This document shows positions 1 through 7,963 of a stretch of DNA of 33,671 nt, piece after piece. The translations under genes were made by a program, and so were the position numbers. The notes under the pieces were generated by a model, which did not search any database, was not told the DNA's origin, and saw only the letters and a list, made by a program, of their open reading frames with translations. The stretch lies in contig JARGOV010000025.1 of the NCBI GenBank assembly GCA_029212965.1, forward strand, positions 1 through 33,671. The letters are read 5' to 3'. Each line of letters begins with the position of its first letter. The stretch's first letter is position 1. Source of the stretch: Porticoccaceae bacterium (GTDB lineage Bacteria > Pseudomonadota > Gammaproteobacteria > Pseudomonadales > Porticoccaceae).

Positions 1-723
1 GGCCCCGATCTGCCTTTCCCCCACCACGAAAATGAAATTGCCCAAAGCGAAGCGGCGACCGGCAAGCACTTTGTGAATTACTGGATGCATGCCGGGGCGG
101 TACGGGTTGACAATGAAAAAATGTCAAAATCGCTGAATAATTTTTTCACCATTCGCGATGTCTTAAAAAAATATCACCCTGAAGTGGTGCGCTATTTTTT
201 ATTGTCCAGCCACTACCGTAGCCCCATTAATTATTCTGAAGATAATTTGATAGAGGCCCGACAGGGACTCGAGCGTTTTTATTTCGCCCTGCAAAATTTT
301 TCCGATGTCGTGGCGACAGCACAGGGCGAGCTTGAAAACAGCCTGTACTACCAACGTTTCGTTGCGGCAATGGATGATGATTTTAATACTCGCGAAGCTT
401 TCTCAGCCATGTACGACCTGGTTCGTGAACTTAATACCGTGGCCCGTAAAGACCAAAATAAAGCACAGGCATTGGCCGGGGAATTAAAAGTCCTCGGTGA
501 AATTCTGGGGGTGCTACAGGTTGATCCCAAAGCTTTTCTCAAGGGCTCTTCCCAAGATGATGGTGGTTTATCAGACACGGCTATTGAAGCGCTTATCGCA
601 GAGCGCAAATCTGCCAAGTTGGCTAAAAATTACGCCCGTGCCGATGAGGTGCGGGAAGAGCTAAAACAACAGGGGGTGATTCTCGAGGACTCTCGCGAAG
701 GCACCCGCTGGCGGCGGGACTAG
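1..723 (+). CDS. cysS: Cysteinyl-tRNA synthetase, C-terminal part (5' end outside window)
   Basis: Class I aminoacyl-tRNA synthetase that charges tRNA-Cys in the cytoplasm. The frame is open from base 1, so the start lies upstream. The first codons read GPDLPFPHHENEIAQSEA, the HHENE segment typical of CysRS. The KMSKS signature follows (EKMSKSLNNFF, about bases 115-150), which binds ATP in the activation step. After it come the helical anticodon-recognition region and the DALR-like tail, ending EGTRWRRD before TAG. About 240 codons are present, roughly half of a normal 460-residue enzyme. The GTG at 73 is an internal valine (HFVNYW), not a start. Identification is from family motifs; certainty is high. 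Confidence 0.96.
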   Translation, partial: GPDLPFPHHENEIAQSEAATGKHFVNYWMHAGAVRVDNEKMSKSLNNFFTIRDVLKKYHPEVVRYFLLSSHYRSPINYSEDNLIEARQGLERFYFALQNFSDVVATAQGELENSLYYQRFVAAMDDDFNTREAFSAMYDLVRELNTVARKDQNKAQALAGELKVLGEILGVLQVDPKAFLKGSSQDDGGLSDTAIEALIAERKSAKLAKNYARADEVREELKQQGVILEDSREGTRWRRD

Positions 724-890
724 TGTGGTGGCACTGGGGGCTTGCTTCAACGCTTGCTGGGATTTCTAGAAATATATCTAAGCAGGGTGGGTGTAATCAA
801 TTATATTTCTTTTCAGGCACTGTTTGATGTTTAAGACGGTCTCTGACTTGGTACATGTATAACATTCCTACTTGAATTGGAAGAATACCA

Positions 891-914
891 ATGACCAACG
901 TATTTAATCGTTAA
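891..914 (+). other. Candidate 7-codon leader ORF in front of the antiporter gene
   Basis: ATG at 891 is preceded by GGAAGAA (about 879-885) at normal Shine-Dalgarno spacing. It encodes MTNVFNR and stops with TAA at 912-914, three bases before the antiporter ATG at 918. The antiporter ATG itself has no visible ribosome-binding site. The leader is in the same frame as the antiporter, separated only by the TAA and one codon. Translational coupling or reinitiation is an inference; chance occurrence is quite possible for so short an ORF. Confidence 0.3.
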
Positions 915-917
915 ACC

Positions 918-2486
918 ATGGACTACCTTTGGATATTCATTGCTTTCGTTTGCGGTTTTATTTTTAAGCAAATAAATCTGCCTCCCCTCGTTGGCTACCT
1001 TGCTGCAGGCTTCGGGCTGCATGCCCTGGGTGTTGAGCCCGATGCTTCACTTCAAGTTTTGGGTGATCTTGGGGTAATTTTGCTGCTGTTTACGATTGGC
1101 TTAAAGTTGAATATCGGCAGTTTATTTAAAGCAGAAATTTGGGCGGGTGCCGCCGGTCATATGAGTGTAATTGTTCTGCTCACTGTGGTTAATTGCTCTG
1201 TTCTTGGCGCTTTGGGGCTTATCTATTTTTCGGATCTGGATTTTTCTGGTGCAGCACTGATTGGTTTTGCTGTCAGCTTCAGTAGTACGGTTATTGCGGT
1301 GAAAGTGCTTGAAGAGAACGGTGAGATGCGATCTCGTCATGGACAGGTGGCAATTGGTATCTTGGTTATTCAAGATATCGCCGCTGTTATATTTGTCACC
1401 CTTGCTTCAGATATATCACCCTCTTGGTGGGCGCTGGCCTTGTTGGGTTTACCACTATTAAGACCGGTGCTTCATTATTTATTGGAGCGTTGTGGTCACG
1501 GTGAGCTTTTGCCGTTGGGAGGAATGTTTCTGGCATTTACCGGTGGTGAACTATTCGAATGGGTCGGTTTGAAAGCGCATCTTGGCGCCTTGGTTGTCGC
1601 AGTATTATTAAGCAATCATTCGAAAGCAGCGGAACTGTCCAAATCATTGCTCAGTTTTAAAGATATATTTCTGATAGGTTTCTTCCTCTCAATTGGATTT
1701 ACGGCACTCCCGACAATCGATATGTTAGGCGTTGCTTTGATCATGGCGGTTGCTCTTCCTATTAAGGCTGGACTGTTTTTTTACTGGCTGACACGATTGA
1801 AACTGCGCGCTCGCACCTCATTTTTAACAGCGTTGAGTCTTGCCAATTATAGTGAGTTTGGCTTGATCGTGTGTTCAATCAGTGTTGCTCAGGGGCTGTT
1901 GAACAAAGAATGGCTTGTTATTATGGCGCTGAGTGTTGCTCTTTCTTTTGTTTTTTCTAGTGCTATCAATACAGTGTCGCACAGGTTATATACCCGCTGG
2001 ACTTGGTCTATGAAGCGCTTTGAAAAACCTGAGCGTTTACCTGATGATATGTTTGATCAACCCGGGAATGTTGCTGTTCTGGTGGTGGGTATGGGTCGTG
2101 TTGGAACAGGCGCATACGACACATTAAAGAATGACATGAAAAAGGCTGTATGCGGTATTGATATGGATCGAAAACGTGTGGTTTCTCACTGCGATGCTGG
2201 CCGAAATGTTATCTATGGTGACGCAGAAGACCCTGATTTCTGGTCGAATATCGTGCTTGATGGCGTTCAATTAGTCATGTTTGCTATGCCGAATTATCTA
2301 GACATAAAGGAAGCCCAAAAACAAATTCGAGATTTAGGTTTTAAGGGTAGAACGGCAGGAATTGCCCGATATGAGGATGAAAAGGAAAAGCTACTCGCTG
2401 CTGGTGTTGATGAAGTATTTAATTTTTACGCGGAGGCCGGTGCTGGATTTGCCGACGAAAGTGTTCATCTTTTAAGCGGTAAATAA
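918..2486 (+). CDS. KefB-type monovalent cation:proton antiporter (CPA2) with TrkA-N domain
   Basis: Predicted inner-membrane antiporter exchanging K+ or Na+ for protons. Residues 1 to about 370 are a run of hydrophobic helices typical of the Na+/H+ exchanger domain, beginning MDYLWIFIAFVCGFIFKQ and including the INLPPLVGYLAAG segment of CPA2 proteins. After a charged linker (about 370-385) a Rossmann TrkA-N domain starts at about residue 387 with VAVLVVGMGRVGTGAYD, a nucleotide-binding glycine loop. There is no obvious TrkA-C domain, so at 522 aa it is shorter than E. coli KefB/KefC and closer to YbaL-like forms. The ATG at 918 gives the conserved family N-terminus but lacks its own Shine-Dalgarno. 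It stands alone and converges on the methyltransferase downstream. Substrate ion is unknown. Confidence 0.87.
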   Translation: MDYLWIFIAFVCGFIFKQINLPPLVGYLAAGFGLHALGVEPDASLQVLGDLGVILLLFTIGLKLNIGSLFKAEIWAGAAGHMSVIVLLTVVNCSVLGALGLIYFSDLDFSGAALIGFAVSFSSTVIAVKVLEENGEMRSRHGQVAIGILVIQDIAAVIFVTLASDISPSWWALALLGLPLLRPVLHYLLERCGHGELLPLGGMFLAFTGGELFEWVGLKAHLGALVVAVLLSNHSKAAELSKSLLSFKDIFLIGFFLSIGFTALPTIDMLGVALIMAVALPIKAGLFFYWLTRLKLRARTSFLTALSLANYSEFGLIVCSISVAQGLLNKEWLVIMALSVALSFVFSSAINTVSHRLYTRWTWSMKRFEKPERLPDDMFDQPGNVAVLVVGMGRVGTGAYDTLKNDMKKAVCGIDMDRKRVVSHCDAGRNVIYGDAEDPDFWSNIVLDGVQLVMFAMPNYLDIKEAQKQIRDLGFKGRTAGIARYEDEKEKLLAAGVDEVFNFYAEAGAGFADESVHLLSGK

Positions 2487-2564
2487 CTCATGTGTATCAG
2501 ATATGGGACTGTTCCAAGTAGCGCTATAGACTAGGTGTCCTTAGCATCAGCCCCATTCAGTTTT

Positions 2565-3269
2565 TTAGGCCTTTTTCTGTAGCACATCCACTCGTATCGG
2601 CATCAGAAATTGCGCACCGTCGCTACCCATGTTTAGTGCAAATTGATCTTCCACCTTTTGTTGAAGTTGTGACGAAAGAGCATGTTGGGTGTGAGTCACT
2701 TTAATAATTTTGTTTTCAAAGTCCTTAAAGTTTTTAAAACGGATGGGCGAATTGAAATGCACTTCTTCAAGCAATGAAAAAGACTCGTTGACGATGGCTT
2801 GTTTAATGGCCTTGTAAGCCTCAGCTCTGACTAACTCCTCATCGTGAAAGAGGCGTAGCACTTCATTGAAATCACCTTTGAATACGGGCTCAGAAATATA
2901 AGCAATGCCACCAGGTTTTAAAACACGCTCGACCTCGCTCAATGCATCTGTCATTAATTCTATGGGCACATGGTGCAAGGACTTGAACATAAAGACAATG
3001 TCGAAGAAAACGTCGGCGACGGGGATTTTTTCACTACCGCCAACAATGAAGGTGACATTGCGCAAGTCATCAATTAAGCAGTTCTTTTGGTGCTGAATCT
3101 TGTCCACTTCAGTCGCGGTGATTGCTCGTCCGACTCCACTCTTGGCGATGAGACGGGTGATATCGGCTTTGCCACAACCTAGCTCCAATATGTTTTTGTT
3201 ATCGAGGGGCAGCTGCTCGTAGATGTCTTGCTCACTGCAGGTGGTGTTGTTGAATTGAGCGAGTTTCAT
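2565..3269 (-). CDS. Class I SAM-dependent methyltransferase
   Basis: Cytoplasmic methyltransferase of unknown substrate, 234 aa. SAM-binding motif I is ILELGCGKADITRLIAK (about residues 27-43), followed by the acidic strand-2 residue in ATEVD. The segment FFDIVFMFKSLHHVP matches motif II and post-II, and LSEVERVLKPGGIAYISEP matches motif III of the Methyltransf_11/25 group. The C-terminal 80 residues resemble no substrate domain I recognise. The ATG at 3269 follows GAGG at good spacing. It runs convergent to the antiporter gene and is separated from the upstream SDR gene by a terminator-like hairpin, so it is probably transcribed alone. The fold is certain; the role is not. Confidence 0.85.
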   Translation of the reverse strand: MKLAQFNNTTCSEQDIYEQLPLDNKNILELGCGKADITRLIAKSGVGRAITATEVDKIQHQKNCLIDDLRNVTFIVGGSEKIPVADVFFDIVFMFKSLHHVPIELMTDALSEVERVLKPGGIAYISEPVFKGDFNEVLRLFHDEELVRAEAYKAIKQAIVNESFSLLEEVHFNSPIRFKNFKDFENKIIKVTHTQHALSSQLQQKVEDQFALNMGSDGAQFLMPIRVDVLQKKA

Positions 3270-3322
3270 AAAACCTCATTGTCAATTTTTATAATAGGCG
3301 TCGCTGAACGTGCCCATTCATT

Positions 3323-3363
3323 AAAACTAACAGTGCGCGAATTTTCTGGGCACTGTTAGTTTT
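3323..3363 (-). terminator. Long perfect inverted repeat, probable terminator of the SDR gene
   Basis: A 14-bp perfect stem (AAAACTAACAGTGC at 3323-3336 pairing with 3350-3363) has a 13-nt loop. It lies about 12 bp beyond the stop of the minus-strand SDR gene and ahead of the methyltransferase. The stem flanks are A/T runs, so the hairpin has a T-rich tail on either strand, though the minus-strand U tract is short (TTTTAA). Confidence 0.7.
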
Positions 3364-3374
3364 TAAAACACTGT

Positions 3375-4232
3375 TTAACCGGGTAAACCACCGGATTGCT
3401 TGGCACCTTCTAATGCTTTGCAATTTGTGGCCCAGTCATAGCCAGCGATAATGCGCTCACAGCGAGTTTCAATTAAATGCTTTAAGCTAGGGTCGGTGAA
3501 GATGTAGAACTGATCTTCCCGAACCGCTTCCAGTACCAGGTCACCGACAATATCGGGATCCAGGCCACCGGCTAGCATTTCTGCCGTTTGATCTTTCTCA
3601 CTCGCAGCAACAGCACCACCGTATTCTTCAGGTCTATTGCGGGCAGAATCGCCAATATTGGTGGCGACAATACCAGGGCACAACACGGAGGCATTAATGT
3701 TATGTTTGCGGTGATCAGCAGCGAAAGTTTCCATCATGCCGACAACGGCAAACTTGGTGGCGTTGTAGGGCCCGGCACCGCGTAGTCCAACCATGCCAGC
3801 CATCGACGCTGTACTAATAACATGTCCTCCCTCGTCTTGAGCGAGGATTAAGGGCACAAAGGCTTGCAAGCCGTAGACCACCCCCCACAGATTGACATCC
3901 ACCACCCAATTCCAGTTGCGCATGCTACAGGCTTCGCTGTACCCGCCTACAGCAACACCCGCGTTGTTGCAGAGCACGTGCACTTTGCCAAAAGCCTCTA
4001 TGGTTTTATCGGCTGCGGCCTGTACTGATTCCATATTGCCGACATCGACTTGTACACAAGCGGCATCAAAGCCGTTGCCCTTAAGCTCATCAACAGCTTT
4101 TTGCGCGGCTTCAAGTTGAATATCGCCAATCATTACCTTCATTCCTGCTGCCGCAAATGCGCGTGCCATACCCAGGCCCATGCCGCTACCACCGCCGGTG
4201 ATAAAGGCGACTTTTCCTGTTACATCTTTCAT
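3375..4232 (-). CDS. Short-chain dehydrogenase/reductase (classical SDR)
   Basis: NAD(P)-dependent oxidoreductase, 285 aa, substrate unknown. The Rossmann glycine motif TGGGSGMGLG is at residues 12-21, NNAG at 89-92 and the structural Asn in VDVNLWG at 114. The catalytic triad is intact: Ser143, Tyr156 and Lys160 (PYNATK). The acidic residue in IGDIQ after strand 2 suggests NAD preference. The C-terminal extension (about 235-285) is longer than in minimal 250-residue SDRs and contains the FYIFTDP segment often seen in SDRs linked to lipid or steroid metabolism. The ATG at 4232 follows GGAG at 9 nt. It is monocistronic: a 449-bp non-coding stretch precedes it and a hairpin follows. Confidence 0.88.
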   Translation of the reverse strand: MKDVTGKVAFITGGGSGMGLGMARAFAAAGMKVMIGDIQLEAAQKAVDELKGNGFDAACVQVDVGNMESVQAAADKTIEAFGKVHVLCNNAGVAVGGYSEACSMRNWNWVVDVNLWGVVYGLQAFVPLILAQDEGGHVISTASMAGMVGLRGAGPYNATKFAVVGMMETFAADHRKHNINASVLCPGIVATNIGDSARNRPEEYGGAVAASEKDQTAEMLAGGLDPDIVGDLVLEAVREDQFYIFTDPSLKHLIETRCERIIAGYDWATNCKALEGAKQSGGLPG

Positions 4233-4681
4233 TGTTATTTCTCCATTTTACCTACCGCTATTGGTGGCAGGCCCATACTAAGTGAAGCGGGGTCTTTCAA
4301 TCTTGATCATGTCCCGCTGTTATTGTGAATTGGTGGGGAGCGATAGCTTTGCGCAGGTGTAAGTATTCCGAGTATTTTCCATATGATTTACGCGTGTCTC
4401 AAGAATAATTAAACAATTTTTATTTACTGTTCGCTCCTTTCTGACTTAAACAGATGATTATTAAATTTACCACAGTGAAATAAATTGTTTCGCATTTTCC
4501 GAACATAAATCAGATGATTATCAACTTTCAGTTTTTGGTTCGGAGTCGGATTACTCCACGGAATTTAACTGTCACGAACTACAGCTTTATATATTGCAAT
4601 ATTTCCTACCGAATGGAGTTCTACATGTTGCCTTGGAAATATATTTTGTTGATGTGTTGAGCCCGCCATGATCAATAGGCT
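4233..4681. other. 449-bp intergenic region with paired direct repeat
   Basis: No credible coding frame or RNA gene was seen. It is AT-rich and lies between the 3' end of the HMG-CoA lyase gene and the 5' end of the minus-strand SDR gene, so it should hold the SDR promoter. Its most structured part is a direct repeat (CAGATGATTAT) spaced 60 bp. A short stem (GGAGT/ACTCC, 4542-4557) is present but has no U tract. Confidence 0.6.
4451..4524. repeat. Direct repeat CAGATGATTATYAA, two copies 60 bp apart
   Basis: CAGATGATTAT occurs at 4451-4461 and again at 4511-4521, each followed by TAA or CAA. The copies start exactly 60 bp apart, upstream of the minus-strand SDR gene. Spacing near an integral number of helical turns suggests paired regulator sites, but this is inference from two copies only. 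Confidence 0.4.
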
Positions 4682-5605
4682 TTAGGCTGGCTCGGCTTCT
4701 TGAGCGGACTTGGCCAACATAGCCCGCGCCACCCCTGAGTCATTCTGTCGGCCGAGTTGTTGAATAATAAAATCACCGGCCTGCACTAATTCTTCAAGAT
4801 CAATACCGTGTTCTATACCCATGCCGTTGAGCATGTAAACCACATCTTCTGTTGCGACATTGCCGGTTGCACCGGGGGCGTAAGGGCAGCCGCCTAAACC
4901 GGCCACTGAGCTGTCGATAACGGCGACGCCCATTTCTAATGCAGCGTATATATTGGCCAGTGCCTGGCCGTAGGTGTTGTGGCAATGCATGGCGACTTGG
5001 TTGATGGGAATGGTGCTGACAACAGCGTCGATAATGGCTTTGGTTTGCCCCGGTGTTGCGACACCGGTTGAGTCGCCGAGTGAAACCTCATAGCACCCCA
5101 TATCGAGGAGGGCTTTTGAGAGGGGGGCAAGGGTGCTGGGTTTGATTGCGCCCTGGTAAGGGCAGCCGGCAACGACCGAGATATAGCCGCGCACGTTGAG
5201 GCCTTCGGCGCGGGCGGCCTGGGTGAGTTCGCTAGCGCGGGCCAAGCCTTCGGCAATGGTGCAGTTGGTGTTTTTCTGACTGAAGGCTTCACTGGCGGCG
5301 ATAAATACCGCGACCTCGGTGACACCAGCGGATATAGCTCGCTCAAGGCCGCGCATATTCGGTGTGAGTGCTGAGTAAGTGACGCCGCTTTGGCGCTTCA
5401 AAGTGCCGAACACAGCTTCACTGCCCGCCATTTGTGGTACCCATTTGGGGCTGACAAAGCTGCCACTCTCGATGGCTGATACCCCGGCAGCGGCCAATTT
5501 TTCGATGAGCGCGACTTTGGTGGCGGTGTCCACTGGTGTCGGCTCATTCTGCAGGCCGTCGCGGGGGCCAACTTCAAAAATTTTAACGTGCTGTGGCAGG
5601 CTCAT
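4682..5605 (-). CDS. liuE: Hydroxymethylglutaryl-CoA lyase
   Basis: Cleaves 3-hydroxy-3-methylglutaryl-CoA to acetoacetate and acetyl-CoA, the last step of leucine catabolism. The TIM-barrel (DRE-TIM family) N-terminus reads FEVGPRDGLQNE with the metal/substrate Arg15-Asp16. HCHNTYGQALAN-type metal-binding histidines are present (MHCHNTYG), as is the glycine-rich active-site cysteine loop GLGGCPYAPGATGN. Length 307 aa is normal for bacterial enzymes. The ATG at 5605 gives the canonical start MSLPQHVKIFEVGPRDG, although the ribosome-binding site is weak. It is the last gene of the liu operon but separated from the carboxylase alpha gene by 231 bp, an unusually wide gap for this operon. Confidence 0.95.
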   Translation of the reverse strand: MSLPQHVKIFEVGPRDGLQNEPTPVDTATKVALIEKLAAAGVSAIESGSFVSPKWVPQMAGSEAVFGTLKRQSGVTYSALTPNMRGLERAISAGVTEVAVFIAASEAFSQKNTNCTIAEGLARASELTQAARAEGLNVRGYISVVAGCPYQGAIKPSTLAPLSKALLDMGCYEVSLGDSTGVATPGQTKAIIDAVVSTIPINQVAMHCHNTYGQALANIYAALEMGVAVIDSSVAGLGGCPYAPGATGNVATEDVVYMLNGMGIEHGIDLEELVQAGDFIIQQLGRQNDSGVARAMLAKSAQEAEPA

Positions 5606-5836
5606 GAGTTTTACTTCGCTCGTTCATCAGAAAGGTTTTTTAATCTACTACGGTTCAAGTATGGCTGAAAATAGGCACTTTGAGGCAGTACCGATATTGA
5701 CGAGCGTTCGGATGCAGTTGCTAGAGCGTCAGCGGGTGCATCAGGCAAAGCAAGTTTTTTAAATCGTAGGCATATAAGGGTGTACTGGCAGTGAATCGCG
5801 GCTGAAGAGCGTCCTTGCCCTTCAAAGTCCCAGTGC

Positions 5837-7852
5837 TTATTCGTTGTCAGTCGCTTCAAAGTTAACCAGCTCGGCTCCACCATCAACCAAGTCGCCGGGT
5901 TGGCAGTAAAATTCGACGACTGTACCGTCGGCGGGGGCGCGAATGGTGTGCTCCATTTTCATAGCTTCCATAATCACAATGGCTTGATCTTTTTTCACTG
6001 TGGCCCCGGCTTCGACAGGCAGGGCGACAATGGTGCCGGTCATGGGTGCATTGAAACCGGCTTCAGCATCGTCACCTTGGTCGCCGCAGTCGGGTTCAAC
6101 GATACTAAATTGCAGGGCCGCATCTTGGGTAAATAAGCTATAAATACCGTCATGGGCGACGATCGAGGCGTGAATCCGATGGCCGTCGATGTCGGCGTGC
6201 AGGTCGCTACCCTCAAGGTTGCCACTGAGTTGAACGTTCATCTCGGTGTTGGCAGCGGGTGTGCTCAGACTAAAGTGGCCGGGGCTGGTTTCTTCGGCGA
6301 CAACAGTTACGTCACGTCCATTAATCAGTAGGTGGTAGTCGTGTATGTTGGCGCTGCCGCTGCGCCAGCCGTTGGTGATGTGCCAAGGCGAGTGGGGGTC
6401 GGTGCTTTGCGAGGCGAGGTTGTAGGCATCCTGATTGCGCTTGAGGATCAAAAAGAGGGTGGCCAAGGGGAGATAGTGCTCTAGCTCGGCTTCGCTCTTG
6501 TGGAAAATCAAGTCGCGATGCTTTTCGATAAAGCCCGTGTCGAGATCGGCTTTGCGGAAGGGGTCGGCAGTGGCCAGGTTGTAGAGGAAGTCGACATTGG
6601 TGGTCATGCCGCTAATGCGGTATTCCCTTAGTGCCTTGGCCAGGCGGCTCAGGGCACGGTCGCGATTTTCGTCCCAAACGATGAGCTTTGCGATCATCGG
6701 GTCGTAATAAATGCTCACCTCGTCACCCTGCAATACTCCGGTATCGACGCGCACGTTGGCGCTCTCTTCGGGGGGTTGCAGGTAGGAGAGAGTGCCTGTG
6801 ACAGGCAAAAAGTCGTTGTCGGGGTCCTCGGCGTAAATGCGCGCCTCAAACGCGTGGCCGTTAATTTGCAATTGCTCTTGAGTCAACGGCAGGTCTTGCC
6901 CAGCGGCGACACGCAGCTGCCACTCAACTAAATCCTGGCCGGTGATCATTTCGGTTACGGGGTGTTCGACCTGCAGGCGGGTGTTCATCTCCATAAAGTA
7001 GAAGGTGTCATCGGTGTCGAGCAAAAATTCGACGGTGCCTGCACCTTCGTAATTGATGGCCTGAGCGGCGAGCAGGGCAGCGTCACCCATGGCGGCGCGC
7101 ACCCTTTCATTCATGCCAGGCGCTGGTGCTTCTTCAATGACCTTTTGATGGCGCCGCTGTACGGAGCAATCGCGCTCGAACAGGTAAACGCCGTTGCCGT
7201 TCTGGTCGCAAAAGACTTGTATTTCGACGTGGCGAGGCTGGGTGAGGTATTTTTCGACCAGCATGCGATCGTCGCCAAAGCTCGACAGAGATTCACGCTT
7301 GGCGGCCTCCAGTGCTTCGTCAAACTCTTCGCTGCTCCACACCTCACGCATGCCCTTGCCGCCACCACCGGCAGTGGCTTTGAGCAAGACGGGGTAACCC
7401 ATGTCGTCGGCGTGTTGCTTTAAAATAGCGGGGCTTTGGTCGTCGCCGTGGTAGCCGGGCACCAGGGGAACACCGGCTTTTTCCATAATTTGTTTGGCGG
7501 CAGACTTTGAGCCCATTGCTTGAATAGCACCCACAGGAGGGCCGATAAAAACAATATCACTGGCCTTACAGGCTTCGCTAAAGGCGGCATTTTCGGAAAG
7601 AAAACCGTAGCCGGGGTGCACGGCCTGTGCACCGGTTTTTTTTGCAGCGTCGAGTACACGATCAGCCAGCAGGTAGGATTCTTTCGATGGTGCAGCGCCG
7701 ATGTTAACGGCTTCGTCGGCCATAGTGACATGCAGAGCGTTGGCATCGGCATCGGAGTAAACGGCCACCGTGCGAATACCCATTTTACGCGCGGTGCGAA
7801 TAACACGGCAGGCAATTTCGCCGCGATTGGCAACTAAAATTTTATCGAACAT
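5837..7852 (-). CDS. liuD: 3-methylcrotonyl-CoA carboxylase, biotin-containing alpha subunit
   Basis: Carries biotin and carboxylates it with ATP and bicarbonate, then hands CO2 to the beta subunit, giving 3-methylglutaconyl-CoA. Domains in order are biotin carboxylase N-domain (MFDKILVANRGEIACRVIRTA), ATP-grasp with the glycine-rich loop ATAGGGGKGMR, and biotin carboxylase C-domain. A linker/BT region follows, then the C-terminal biotinyl domain with EAMKMEH, where Lys632 is the biotinylation site. Length 671 aa fits MCC alpha. The ATG at 7852 follows GGGAAGAA. The neighbouring beta subunit and HMG-CoA lyase specify methylcrotonyl-CoA rather than propionyl- or acetyl-CoA as substrate. The reading frame is intact. 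Confidence 0.95.
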   Translation of the reverse strand: MFDKILVANRGEIACRVIRTARKMGIRTVAVYSDADANALHVTMADEAVNIGAAPSKESYLLADRVLDAAKKTGAQAVHPGYGFLSENAAFSEACKASDIVFIGPPVGAIQAMGSKSAAKQIMEKAGVPLVPGYHGDDQSPAILKQHADDMGYPVLLKATAGGGGKGMREVWSSEEFDEALEAAKRESLSSFGDDRMLVEKYLTQPRHVEIQVFCDQNGNGVYLFERDCSVQRRHQKVIEEAPAPGMNERVRAAMGDAALLAAQAINYEGAGTVEFLLDTDDTFYFMEMNTRLQVEHPVTEMITGQDLVEWQLRVAAGQDLPLTQEQLQINGHAFEARIYAEDPDNDFLPVTGTLSYLQPPEESANVRVDTGVLQGDEVSIYYDPMIAKLIVWDENRDRALSRLAKALREYRISGMTTNVDFLYNLATADPFRKADLDTGFIEKHRDLIFHKSEAELEHYLPLATLFLILKRNQDAYNLASQSTDPHSPWHITNGWRSGSANIHDYHLLINGRDVTVVAEETSPGHFSLSTPAANTEMNVQLSGNLEGSDLHADIDGHRIHASIVAHDGIYSLFTQDAALQFSIVEPDCGDQGDDAEAGFNAPMTGTIVALPVEAGATVKKDQAIVIMEAMKMEHTIRAPADGTVVEFYCQPGDLVDGGAELVNFEATDNE

Positions 7853-7963
7853 CGTTTTTCTTCCCTGCAGTTAAGGCGCTATTTTCGCCGTAACTGCTAT
7901 TAGTTTTTACATCAAATTGTAACGTTAACTAGTTGTTTTGTATTCTTTTTGAAAGGCTTATCG

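Noticed and set aside
5611-5886. 91-codon minus-strand frame spanning the carboxylase alpha end and the gap, considered as a liuC remnant
   Set aside because: The translation shows none of the crotonase motifs, and part of it overlaps the real alpha-subunit C-terminus.
7420-7833. 137-codon open frame on the same strand but in another frame inside the carboxylase alpha gene
   Set aside because: The alpha-subunit frame has all expected motifs; the alternative is Pro/Ser/Lys-rich noise from the same bases.
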